From: CALKYB01 sp964510575
GTDB lineage: Bacteria; Bdellovibrionota_C; UBA2361; SZUA-149; CALKYB01
Direction: 5' to 3'
NCBI GenBank assembly: GCA_964510575.1
Contig: CAZECN010000006.1
Coordinates: 1 to 64,000, forward strand
DNA: 64,000 bases
Of this stretch, positions 15,102 through 23,415 are shown piece after piece. A program made the position numbers and the translations under genes. A model generated the notes under the pieces. That model was given only the letters and a program-made list of their open reading frames with translations, did no database searches and had not been told where the DNA came from. Position 1 is the first letter of the stretch, and every line of letters begins with the position of its first letter.

Positions 15102-16100
15102 ATGAAACTCCTAAGCCTTCTCTCTGTTTCGATATTTTTTTCAATTTCAGTACTAGCCGACCAAAGCAATTCTCATCGACCAAGACCTGATTCCCACGGC
15201 CCAATTTCAGTAATGGGAGACCATACTCACAAAAGCGGCGAAGTCATGTTCTCCTACCGCTATATGCGAATGAATATGGACGGGAACCTATCGGGAAGTT
15301 CTACAATCAGCACCGCGGAAATTCTAGAAGACTTCATGGTCACTCCAACCAGCATGGAAATGGACATGCACATGGCAGGAATGATGGTCGCTGTTAGTGA
15401 TAGGTTAACCCTTAGCAGCATGATTTCCTACATCGAAAGCAGAATGGATCACCAAACTAGAGCGGGTGGCACTTTCACCACAGCGGCTAGTGGACTTTCA
15501 GATTTGCAACTTGCTGGTCTAATCGACTTTTTTCATAGCGACCATCATCAGTTAATCCTAAACACTGGAGTCAGTCTTCCAACTGGTAGCATAAACAAGA
15601 CGGACGACACTCCAGCAGCAGAGGATGCAATACTGCCCTACCCTATGCAGCTGGGCTCCGGAACAGTTGACTTAAAACCAGGTCTTACATTGCTAAGTAG
15701 TTGCGATAGCTGGTCGATGGGTCTTCAGGGAATGGGAACTATTCGCTTAGGTAGAAACTCTGCCGACTACGCACTTGGAGATAGGTTTGATTCTGACCTT
15801 TGGGCTGGATACGTGGTTACTGACAATCTAAGTCTCTCTGTCCGAAGTGGCTGGAGCATTTGGGGAAATATTGATGGGGCTGACCCCAGACTCAACCCGG
15901 CAGTAGTTCCTACAGCCGATCCGTCACTTCGCGGTGGTAGAAAAGTTGATATTGGAGTTGGAATAAATACATTATTACCAACCCCAGCTGGTAGTTTCAG
16001 GTTAGCTGGAGAATTTGCAATTCCTCTCTATCAAAACTTAAATGGCCCTCAGCTCGAAACAGATTGGGAATTCACTCTAGGTATTCAAGCCGCTTTCTAG
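15102..16100 (+). CDS. MetA-pathway-like outer-membrane barrel protein
   Basis: Begins with a signal peptide (MKLLSLLSVSIFFSISVLA, cut before DQSN). The mature protein starts with HGPISVMGDHTHKSGEVMFS and continues with Met-rich strands (YRYMRMNMDGNLSGSS, MEMDMHMAGMMVAV), a signature I associate with the outer-membrane transporter family grouped with MetA of phenol degradation. The rest alternates beta-strands and turns (GLSDLQLAGLIDFF, LILNTGVSLPTGSI) and ends in a C-terminal Phe, as barrels do. The Met/His-rich front may bind metal. It is convergent with the metal-type ABC genes beside it; a joint role in metal uptake is an inference. Confidence 0.8.
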   Translation: MKLLSLLSVSIFFSISVLADQSNSHRPRPDSHGPISVMGDHTHKSGEVMFSYRYMRMNMDGNLSGSSTISTAEILEDFMVTPTSMEMDMHMAGMMVAVSDRLTLSSMISYIESRMDHQTRAGGTFTTAASGLSDLQLAGLIDFFHSDHHQLILNTGVSLPTGSINKTDDTPAAEDAILPYPMQLGSGTVDLKPGLTLLSSCDSWSMGLQGMGTIRLGRNSADYALGDRFDSDLWAGYVVTDNLSLSVRSGWSIWGNIDGADPRLNPAVVPTADPSLRGGRKVDIGVGINTLLPTPAGSFRLAGEFAIPLYQNLNGPQLETDWEFTLGIQAAF

Positions 16101-16109
16101 TCCAAACAC

Positions 16110-16126
16110 TTAGGCAAGCCGCCTAA
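16110..16126. terminator. Short hairpin between convergent genes
   Basis: TTAGGC-aagcc-GCCTAA, a perfect six-bp stem, lies 10 bp after the barrel gene stop and before the end of the permease gene. No T run. Confidence 0.35.
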
Positions 16127-16177
16127 TACGATGCAAGTGCTCAGATAGTACTTATCGAGGAAGCCGAGCATTTGTAA

Positions 16178-17143
16178 CTACCAAGGGAGGATTGCTCTTC
16201 TCTCTTTCTGTAGTAACCAAATAAAAGCTGGGCTAAGAAGCAGCACGGTCACTGCTCCGAGAGGAAGATCAAATCTTTCTAAAACTGCTCGACTCAAACA
16301 GTCGCAAACTAGAAGTAGAGTTCCACCAATAAAAAAAGCTGCAGGCAACATTTCACGAAAAGAGTTGTTAAATAATTTTTTAACTAAGCAACCAGCAACG
16401 ACCCCAATCAAGGCTACAGGCCCAATAGAACTAACGGCAACTCCAGCTAAGACGATACCTACTAGTAAGGCCCTTACGCGAAAGCTTTCCACCTCAACCC
16501 CCCTGCTCGCCGCTAGGTCTTCACCTAGGATTATTAAATCCAGCTCATCAAGAAATAACGAAAATAAAGAAATAGAGATGACTACTACTAGAACTAAAAC
16601 AGTTAATGGCATCAGCTCCACCTCTTTTGCATCCCCCAAGACAGACGCTAGGGAGGAGGACAAACCAATGCCTTGGTTAAGATCCAAAAGCATGGAAAGC
16701 GCTGTAAAAACAAAAAGTAGAGCGTAACCGGAAAGCAAAACCCGAGGCCTAGAGATTCTTGAAGATAGGAAATAAAGCAAAAAAGCAGCCAGTCCTACCG
16801 CAAGGGTAGCTCCCAGATATCGCGCCACACTGTAGACAGAAAGTATTGAAGCTAGCTTAATCGCAAAAGAGCCCACTCCCAATGCCCCAGCAGTGGAAGG
16901 TCCAATGAAGCTCTCTCGAAAAACAAACTGAAAACTAAGCCCAGCCAGTCCAAGTGCTGCTCCAGAGAAGAAAATTATAGCCGTACGAGGTAGCCTTCTT
17001 TCAAAGAAGTCTTCTAGAGATATTCCTTCTGCCAATGACGTAAACAAGCTTGCCTCGGAAGAAGAGTAGCCGATAAAAGGTGAAACTACTACTGCGGCCA
17101 AGGCCAGAAAAAAAATACCTGGAATTTTTGACTGATCACCCAT
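16178..17143 (-). CDS. FecCD-family ABC transporter permease
   Basis: Integral membrane permease of the iron-siderophore/cobalamin type. The frame opens with TTG at 17182, but the ATG at 17143 overlaps the ATPase stop by 8 bp (ATGGGTGA) and is more likely, giving 321 aa. About nine to ten hydrophobic segments are visible. Family marks are RLPRTAIIFFSGAALGLAG, FIGPSTAGALGVGSFA and the loop region VAVSSIGPVALIGVVAG, which touches the ATPase. Paired with the ATPase gene upstream. No periplasmic binding protein is encoded in the window, so it must be elsewhere or absent. Substrate probably iron complex or cobalamin. Confidence 0.9.
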   Translation of the reverse strand: MGDQSKIPGIFFLALAAVVVSPFIGYSSSEASLFTSLAEGISLEDFFERRLPRTAIIFFSGAALGLAGLSFQFVFRESFIGPSTAGALGVGSFAIKLASILSVYSVARYLGATLAVGLAAFLLYFLSSRISRPRVLLSGYALLFVFTALSMLLDLNQGIGLSSSLASVLGDAKEVELMPLTVLVLVVVISISLFSLFLDELDLIILGEDLAASRGVEVESFRVRALLVGIVLAGVAVSSIGPVALIGVVAGCLVKKLFNNSFREMLPAAFFIGGTLLLVCDCLSRAVLERFDLPLGAVTVLLLSPAFIWLLQKERRAILPW

Positions 17144-17918
17144 TGCAAATAGCCAGTGGAAAATCCTGCCCCTTAGTGTCAATCAGCTCAAAGTCTGCAT
17201 TAAAAATGCGCCTTAAATTGTCCTTAGAAATTGCTTGGGTAGGTTCTTTAAAACAAACCAGCTTACCTTCCTCTAGTCCGAGGATTCTGTCAGATATTTT
17301 ACTAGTAAGATTTACCTCGTGCCCTACTACGATCACAGTTAGGCCCCACTCTTCGCTATAAGCATCAATTAGATTAAACAAAGCAGTTTGATTAACAACA
17401 TCTAAGGAACTTCCTGGCTCATCAACTAAAAGAATCTCAGGCTCCTGCACTAAAGCTGCAGCGAGTAGCACTAATCGCTTTTCTCCTCCCGACATTGCAG
17501 GAAGTAAGCGAGTTCGTAAGCTTCCAATTCCAGTGGTCTCAACAGCGCGGGCAATCGCCTTCTGACTAGACTCGGCATCACTTTGTGATTTACCGTGATA
17601 GGCGTACCTAGCTCGCTTAAGATAATCTTCAACGGTGATGCGAGAATCTAAATTAAAATTTTGTGGGACCCAGGCGATATGCTGGGCTAACTTCTTTTTG
17701 CCACTGGCAATAGGGGAGAGTTTTTCCCCTGACTTAAGTTCAAAACTAACGGAACCCTGATATTTCTCTAGTCCTAGCAGACAACGTAGTAAGGTAGTTT
17801 TACCAGCTCCGTTAGAGCCAAGCACTCCAATCACTTCGCCAGCTTTAACTTCAAAACTAACACCGCTGATAATCTCACGGTCATCGATCAAACAGCTTAG
17901 GTCTTTTACTTCAATCAA
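17136..17918 (-). CDS. Iron-complex-type ABC transporter ATPase (FepC-like)
   Basis: A 260-aa ATPase energising the adjacent permease. Walker A GSNGAGKTTLLRC near residue 34, Q-loop in WVPQNFNLDS, signature MSGGEKRLVLLAAAL near 143, Walker B EILLVDEPGSSLD, and the switch His in VIVVGHEVN. The signature has MSGGE rather than LSGGQ. Spacing and motif style match FepC/BtuD relatives. It is the first gene of the pair and is divergent from pgpA, with 82 bp between them. Confidence 0.92.
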   Translation of the reverse strand: MIEVKDLSCLIDDREIISGVSFEVKAGEVIGVLGSNGAGKTTLLRCLLGLEKYQGSVSFELKSGEKLSPIASGKKKLAQHIAWVPQNFNLDSRITVEDYLKRARYAYHGKSQSDAESSQKAIARAVETTGIGSLRTRLLPAMSGGEKRLVLLAAALVQEPEILLVDEPGSSLDVVNQTALFNLIDAYSEEWGLTVIVVGHEVNLTSKISDRILGLEEGKLVCFKEPTQAISKDNLRRIFNADFELIDTKGQDFPLAICNG

Positions 17919-18000
17919 CTGTTCAGGCCTTGAAAAATTATTATTATTTTTAAAAACATCTTGATACTGTCTACTTCATTAGGACTTAAGAAAGGAAAAT

Positions 18001-18486
18001 ATGGCACTGACCACTAAAATATCCTTAGCTAAGGCTCTAGCTACTGGTCTTTATAGCGGATATTCTCCGCGTGCGCCGGGAACAGCAGGTTCTGTAGCTT
18101 ACGCTGCAATAATGATCCTACTCGTCTCGATTAGCCCATCTACATTCAATAATACTTTCCAGATTATTACAGCATTAGCAGTAACCGCGACAGCCCTTGT
18201 CAGCACTGATATCTGCCTAAAATCCAGTGTTTTCAAAGACTCTAGCGACCCTCAAGAAGTAGTTATTGATGAGTGGGCTGGCTTAGCAGTGGCCTTGATT
18301 GGATGCCCTGCAAACATTGCTAACATACTGCTTAGCCTCGTTCTTTTTAGAATTTTTGATATTTGGAAACCCTGGCCAATTAAGAAGGTTGAAAAACTTC
18401 CTGGTAGTTGGGGAGTTACCTGCGACGACCTCGTCGCAGGCTTTTTTGCCTTAATAACTTTTCAGATAATTACTCAGCTAATTTAA
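18001..18486 (+). CDS. pgpA: Phosphatidylglycerophosphatase A
   Basis: Removes phosphate from phosphatidylglycerophosphate in the inner membrane. The 161-aa protein shows all family blocks: GYSPRAPGTAGS near the N-terminus, DPQEVVIDEWAG (acidic catalytic patch), FRIFDIWKPWPI, and LPGSWGVTCDDLVAG. Three to four membrane segments. AAAGGAAAAT gives a good ribosome site. It converges with the NhaP gene, 14 bp away. Confidence 0.95.
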   Translation: MALTTKISLAKALATGLYSGYSPRAPGTAGSVAYAAIMILLVSISPSTFNNTFQIITALAVTATALVSTDICLKSSVFKDSSDPQEVVIDEWAGLAVALIGCPANIANILLSLVLFRIFDIWKPWPIKKVEKLPGSWGVTCDDLVAGFFALITFQIITQLI

Positions 18487-18500
18487 GTTATTGCTAAATC

Positions 18501-19754
18501 CTACTTTGGCGGGAATTTTTCAAGAAACTTAGTGAAGGTAAGTCCCTGAACTATAATCGAAAATACCACGACCATGTAGGTTGCAACCATTAGGATATCC
18601 CTCTCCGGCCCTTGAGGTAGAGAAAGGACCAAGGCCACTGAGATACCTCCTCTTAATCCTCCCCAAGTCATGATTTTAGCAATGTTGTGGCTAAAATTAT
18701 GGAAGGTCTTCATTAGAGTTATAGGTATGCTTAGACTTAGTAATCTAATCAAAAGAACAAGTGGAATAATTACCAAGCCAAGCGCTATTTCTTTAAAATC
18801 AAAGCTAATCAGTAATACTTCAAGACCAATTAGAACGAAAAGAACTGAGTTCAAGATTTCATCGATAAGAAGCCAAAACTTATCTAAATGGTCTCTTGTT
18901 ACATCACTCATTGCCTCTTTTCGACCATGGTTTCCAACCATCAATCCAGCCACAACCATCGCAATTGGACCTGATAGGTGAAAGCTCATAGCAAGGTTAT
19001 AGCCTCCCATCACCATGGCAAGACTTAGAAGCACTTCAACGACATAGTTATCAATGCTTTTGAGCAAGGCATTACAAAGCCATCCCAACATCAAACCAAA
19101 AATAATTCCCCCACCAGCTTCCTGAAAAAACAAGCCGCCAATGTTGGCCAGAGTAGCTTCCTTACTACCCGTAGCGATACCTAGAAGCACTAAAAAGGCG
19201 ACAACCCCAACACCATCATTAAACAGAGACTCCCCTGCTATCTTTACTCTCAAGGAGCGTGGGGCAGTTGAATTCTTTAGCAGCGCAAGCACTGCAATTG
19301 GATCAGTCGGAGAAATAAGCGAGCCAAATAGCAAGCAATACCAAATCGAGATATCTAAATCCGCCCAGTTAAACAACAGCCAGGTGGATCCTCCAATCAG
19401 ACCAATTGAAGTCATAAGACCAACAGTGGCAAAGGTCAGCACCGGCCATTTTTGCTCTTTCAGTTCATTCAAGTCGACATGCAGCGCACCGGCAAAAAGA
19501 AGAAAGCTGAGCATTCCCTCCATCAGTGCCTCGTAAAAATCAATCTGCTGGATAAAAGATGCCACTTGCTGATCAAAGGCAAAGCCGAAATTATTTAAAG
19601 CCACTAGCGCTAGGGACACCGCTAAGGAGATGGACATCAAGCCAATAGCCGTTGGTAGGCGAACAAACTTCTCATTAATATAAGCCATTGCAGCCACAAC
19701 GCAGAGAAGTAGCGTTGAAACCTCATAAGTACTCAGTGACGTCATATCAATCAT
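18501..19754 (-). CDS. CPA1-family Na+/H+ antiporter (NhaP type)
   Basis: Exchanges sodium or potassium for protons at the inner membrane. The 417-aa protein has about 12 membrane segments. Diagnostic blocks are FAGALHVDLNELK, GSLISPTDPIAVLALLK, GESLFNDGVGVVAFL (the ND pair of CPA1 transporters), GPIAMVVAGLMVGNHG and TWGGLRGGISVALVLSLP. AGGGA precedes the ATG at 19754. It lacks the long cytoplasmic C-terminal domain of some relatives. Monocistronic by layout. Confidence 0.93.
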   Translation of the reverse strand: MIDMTSLSTYEVSTLLLCVVAAMAYINEKFVRLPTAIGLMSISLAVSLALVALNNFGFAFDQQVASFIQQIDFYEALMEGMLSFLLFAGALHVDLNELKEQKWPVLTFATVGLMTSIGLIGGSTWLLFNWADLDISIWYCLLFGSLISPTDPIAVLALLKNSTAPRSLRVKIAGESLFNDGVGVVAFLVLLGIATGSKEATLANIGGLFFQEAGGGIIFGLMLGWLCNALLKSIDNYVVEVLLSLAMVMGGYNLAMSFHLSGPIAMVVAGLMVGNHGRKEAMSDVTRDHLDKFWLLIDEILNSVLFVLIGLEVLLISFDFKEIALGLVIIPLVLLIRLLSLSIPITLMKTFHNFSHNIAKIMTWGGLRGGISVALVLSLPQGPERDILMVATYMVVVFSIIVQGLTFTKFLEKFPPK

Positions 19755-19978
19755 TTTTGTTTCCCTTAATAGTCTGATAGCTAGCTGGGCAGATTTCCAT
19801 TTCTACAAATATGCTGCCAAGCAAGGCTTCGCAAGAAAATCATAAAATATGGCGAAAAGGCTAGTTTTTTCGCTACTCCCTCTAATTGATTTAGCTAGCT
19901 CCTGTGCTAACATATTAGACTCGCCAACACCTGTTGTGTTTGGTGTTGTTCTTTCTTAAGCTCATATGGAGAAAGGTT

Positions 19979-20845
19979 ATGAGTAAAGGTTATACTTGGA
20001 TACAACCCTCTTTTGATGGCAAGCCCTTAGATGTTTCACTTCCACCTAGGGACACGTGGAACGTTCAACTTCTACCCTTTGACGGATATCCCGACAAAGA
20101 ACCAATTGATCCCGAGCTAGCTCCGTGGCTGAATGAGGTTCCGGACTACAATCCGACAACTATATTCACTGACAATCTGGCAGAAGGTGTAGCTAGCGGC
20201 AAAGCTCTTCCAGCTGATGTCGGGTCAGTTTCGGTGGAGCAAATGCAAAGCTACTACCCTGATCTTACTCTGGATCAACAGGGAATGGTTAGAAACCCAC
20301 TTGGTCGAACCAATACCAGAGGAGGATTTCTCTACTCTGTTGGTGGCAACTTTTGTGCCGATCCAGTTCTTCTTTGGACGGAAGATAAAAAGCTCTACAC
20401 ATTGGTTATTACCAAAAAACTGGCACACCTCCGTGGTAAAGTACTTATACCTGGAGGAATGTGTGAAGCCGGTGAAAACATTTCACTAGTCTTGGAGCGG
20501 GAACTGAACGAAGAAACAGCTGTTCTTCAGAGTTTCCAGGAAGCAATCGTTCTGTACGCGGGAATAGTTGCAAGCCCTAGAAACACAGATGAGCGTTGGA
20601 CAGAAACAATAGCTGCTCTCAATATTCTAGACAGCAATACTGGAAAACGCTTAAAGCCAGAAGTTCTTGACCAGCAGGAGGGCATCGATGCGGCTTTTAA
20701 ATTCGAACTAACCCTAGAATCGATTGCTCGAATCGTTCCTGCTCACAGAGAATTTGTAAATTTAGGCCTGGCAGAGTTCTACAAAAGAAAACCTGACTGG
20801 GCTGAGCGGTGTGAGCAATTAATTAAGGCTGCCTACAGTTTTTAA
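19979..20845 (+). CDS. NUDT9-like Nudix hydrolase, probable ADP-ribose pyrophosphatase
   Basis: The frame extends upstream to 19934, but GGAGAAAGG directly precedes the ATG at 19979 (MSKGYTWIQPSFDGKPLDVS), giving 288 aa. The Nudix box is GMCEAGE...RELNEET near residue 160-180. Ahead of it, RNPLGRTNTRGGFLY and VGGNFCADPVLLWTEDK mirror the NPxGRTG...GPNHAADPI element of animal NUDT9 and the TRPM2 NUDT9-H domain, which cleave ADP-ribose to AMP and ribose-5-phosphate. The Nudix box ends in T instead of G. Cytoplasmic, standalone gene. The closeness to the NUDT9 subgroup rests on motif order and needs a profile search for certainty. Confidence 0.8.
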   Translation: MSKGYTWIQPSFDGKPLDVSLPPRDTWNVQLLPFDGYPDKEPIDPELAPWLNEVPDYNPTTIFTDNLAEGVASGKALPADVGSVSVEQMQSYYPDLTLDQQGMVRNPLGRTNTRGGFLYSVGGNFCADPVLLWTEDKKLYTLVITKKLAHLRGKVLIPGGMCEAGENISLVLERELNEETAVLQSFQEAIVLYAGIVASPRNTDERWTETIAALNILDSNTGKRLKPEVLDQQEGIDAAFKFELTLESIARIVPAHREFVNLGLAEFYKRKPDWAERCEQLIKAAYSF

Positions 20846-20961
20846 CCGTCAACTAAGTGGAAGCCAGGTAATTTATACTGGCTTGCCACTATGGCGCATA
20901 AGGTTTTTCTTCATATGCGCTAATTTTCACATCGCTTTTCTCTTTCAATTAGCAAAAATTT

Positions 20962-21004
20962 GGAGGGCAGATTTTTACTGCTGTGACCTTACGTCTTGCC
21001 CTCC
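20962..21004. terminator. Hairpin between convergent Nudix and SDR genes
   Basis: GGAGGGCA and TGCCCTCC form an eight-bp GC-rich stem around a 27-nt loop. A second small palindrome (GCGCAT...ATGCGC) lies at about 20894-20921. Either could end the two converging transcripts. Confidence 0.45.
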
Positions 21005-21027
21005 TAAAGACTTCAAACCTACTTGTT

Positions 21028-21741
21028 TTAATTTAATGACCTAGCATTCTTTCTTGGGTGAAGAACTAGCTCAGAAACACAACCCTCGCTAGTAGCAGCT
21101 TCGTAAATCTGCTTGGCAACTTCTTCAGGCTGCAACATTTTGCTCGAGTCATACTTATCCGAACCCTCGTGCATTCGCGTATTGGTCACCCCTGGCATAA
21201 CTGTAACGACAGAGATTCCCTGAGGCTCACAATTCAAACGTAAACACTGGCTGAAATTCGTCAAAGCAGCCTTGGTCGGTGCATAGATTCCGCCAGTGTA
21301 ATATCCTTTTAAAGCAGCAATTGAACTGACATTCACAATACATCCGCGATCTGGAATAATCAGAGGTAACAAATCAGCACATATTGCCTGCGGAGCAATA
21401 AGGTTAATCAACGCTTCTTCCAAAAAATCCTGGTAAGTCGCTTCTTTAACGGGCATTTCAGTAAACTGACCAGCGCAATTAACCAAGACTCCTATCTTTG
21501 AAAAAAAGGCTTTAACCCTACTGCAGCCATCCTTAAGATCATCGGCTCCAGAAAGATTAATGGCAGCCAGTTCGACCCCAGGAGAACCACTACTTCGACA
21601 CTCTTCGGCAGCGCTCGACAAGCTTTTTTCACTACCACCCAACAAAAACAACACATAGCCTTCTTTCGCAAACCTAAGTGCAGTTGCCCTACCGATTCCA
21701 CTGCTGGCTCCAGTAATAACTGCTGTTTTAACCTCAGACAT
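21028..21741 (-). CDS. Short-chain dehydrogenase/reductase
   Basis: Classical SDR of 237 aa. The NAD(P)-binding motif TGASSGIG is at residues 10-17, NCAG near 88, the catalytic Ser in VNVSSIAAL and the YxxxK pair in YAPTKAAL. Substrate not predictable. GGAGAAGG lies just before the ATG. Standalone. Confidence 0.92.
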   Translation of the reverse strand: MSEVKTAVITGASSGIGRATALRFAKEGYVLFLLGGSEKSLSSAAEECRSSGSPGVELAAINLSGADDLKDGCSRVKAFFSKIGVLVNCAGQFTEMPVKEATYQDFLEEALINLIAPQAICADLLPLIIPDRGCIVNVSSIAALKGYYTGGIYAPTKAALTNFSQCLRLNCEPQGISVVTVMPGVTNTRMHEGSDKYDSSKMLQPEEVAKQIYEAATSEGCVSELVLHPRKNARSLN

Positions 21742-22257
21742 AAACCTTCTCCAAAAAAATGAAAGAACAATTTTAACAACTTCAATACAGCAGGCGCTAT
21801 TAGAGACTAATTCATTGCAGAATTCAACAAACCAGCTAATCAGGCTAAGCCCTTAGAAGATCATTATATTTTATAAGGAAAACAGCCCGATAGTTTTTAG
21901 TTTCTTTGAGCCAGACTCATCTGTCTCTTTTTTTACTTAAGCCTCAGTGATAAGACTATAATCGTCCAACACTTTCCATGCTCTTTAACTTTTCTACATC
22001 CGAGTAATAATTCCTTCGTTGTTATTTTCGCTGCTCGATAAATTAGTACGAACTTCGGAAGTGACAACGAATTTTGTGTCACCTTGCTGCCCGAAGCAGC
22101 AAATTAGAAGAGGTTTTATAGTCTTTTCTTTCTTTTTACCTAGGATAACAGTTTCGACATACGGGAAACCCTGAACTGGTACCCTTATACCCATGACTGT
22201 TGGCTCTATTTCAATACTGACGCATAGTCATTCCATCCACGAAAGTGAGAAATCATT
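21742..22257. other. Intergenic region between divergent genes
   Basis: About 516 bp. A seven-bp perfect hairpin TTGCTGC-ccgaa-GCAGCAA at 22084-22102 is the only clear element. A 66-codon minus-strand frame at 21994-22194 has no ribosome site and is judged spurious. Confidence 0.35.
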
Positions 22258-23331
22258 ATGATAGAAAAAAAAGCTGTTGAGTACCGCGGGAAAATGTACG
22301 ATCCCCCTGTTTTATCCATTCAAGGGTCTACTTTTGAAGCCAGACCTCAAGCGGATTTTAAATTAATTCCAGAAGAGCCTGTACATGCTTCGATTAATTC
22401 CACCTATGATATTGGCAATTTTAAAAAACCGCGATTGCCGATTGAAATAGGCTTTTTAAACGATTCGGATATTGAAACTCTGACTAATACCGGGCTCACA
22501 AGAGTTCTGGATATGCCGATAAAGTTTCCCGGCTCTGGGACCTACAAACTTCCAGATGAGCTTGCTCCTTTAACGTCAATAATTATGAAGATAGCTAACT
22601 ACGAAGCTGCCCTAAACCCTGTAGATGACTACTATTGCTATTTAACAGTAGATTTTTCAGAGGCTGAAGCTGGAGCATGTCTTCGAGAAGCTCCTTGCCA
22701 CGTTGATGGCTTTCAAGGTGCTCGGTGGGACCCAAAGGTAAAGTTGAACCATACCTACACCTTCTGCAATACCCATCAGACTAGTTACTTTGTTCAACCT
22801 TTTGACTTCTCAAAGTTGGATGAAAAAAAGCACGACGTATTCTGGGAGATGAATCGACAAGTTGCTATGACTAACGGTCTATATACTTGGCGACCTGATG
22901 ATCGAGCTATCACTCTCATGGACGCTTATTGTGTTCATCGTGGAACTGAAATGCTCGAGCAGACTTGGCGAATTTTCGTTAGGCTTTCTTACGAAGTAAG
23001 GATTTTTGATCGACTGGGCAATGCACACAACCCGATGTTTGATTATGACTGGAGGATGGTAGAGAGAGATATTGAACAACTCCAACTTACTGCCCTTGAT
23101 CCAGACTCCGATGCATCCTTGAGGGTTTTTCCTCATGAGGATGAAGATGGAAATCCTATAGATTTCTCGGACGCTAAAGCCAAAGGTATAAGGCCGAAAA
23201 AAACCCAGCCTAAGCTCCATCATCGCGATAACTTCGAGCGTAGCGATTTAATCTGGACTCCTCCACCTAATATGCTTGAGTTACCAGGATGGGTATACGG
23301 AGAAGACTTGAAGAGACTTATTCAAGGATAA
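22258..23331 (+). CDS. Putative 2-oxoglutarate/Fe(II)-dependent oxygenase-like protein
   Basis: 357 aa, cytoplasmic, not assigned to a named family. A possible double-stranded beta-helix metal site can be traced: CHVDGFQG (H-x-D, near residue 147), then a distal His in DAYCVHRGTEMLEQ (near 227) followed by RIFVRLSYE, where the second Arg would bind the 2-oxoglutarate carboxylate. The spacing, about 80 residues between H-x-D and the distal His, fits the superfamily. The N-terminal 120 residues and the C-terminal acidic linker have no recognised domain. Alternative: a different cupin-like protein. Terminator directly follows. Confidence 0.65.
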   Translation: MIEKKAVEYRGKMYDPPVLSIQGSTFEARPQADFKLIPEEPVHASINSTYDIGNFKKPRLPIEIGFLNDSDIETLTNTGLTRVLDMPIKFPGSGTYKLPDELAPLTSIIMKIANYEAALNPVDDYYCYLTVDFSEAEAGACLREAPCHVDGFQGARWDPKVKLNHTYTFCNTHQTSYFVQPFDFSKLDEKKHDVFWEMNRQVAMTNGLYTWRPDDRAITLMDAYCVHRGTEMLEQTWRIFVRLSYEVRIFDRLGNAHNPMFDYDWRMVERDIEQLQLTALDPDSDASLRVFPHEDEDGNPIDFSDAKAKGIRPKKTQPKLHHRDNFERSDLIWTPPPNMLELPGWVYGEDLKRLIQG

Positions 23332-23341
23332 AAATCGCTTT

Positions 23342-23380
23342 TGGAAGGCATGGCGAAAAAAAATTATGCCTTCCATTTTT
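23342..23380 (+). terminator. Intrinsic terminator after the oxygenase-like gene
   Basis: Perfect ten-bp stem TGGAAGGCAT/ATGCCTTCCA with a 14-nt A-rich loop, followed by TTTTT. The A-rich loop and flanks also suit the converging symporter transcript. Confidence 0.8.
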
Positions 23381-23415
23381 AGCTCTCAGTTTAAGCCAAA
23401 AAGCTCTCAGGATTT

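Noticed and set aside
21994..22194. 66-codon minus-strand frame
   Set aside because: No ribosome site, no recognisable domain, contains a hairpin.
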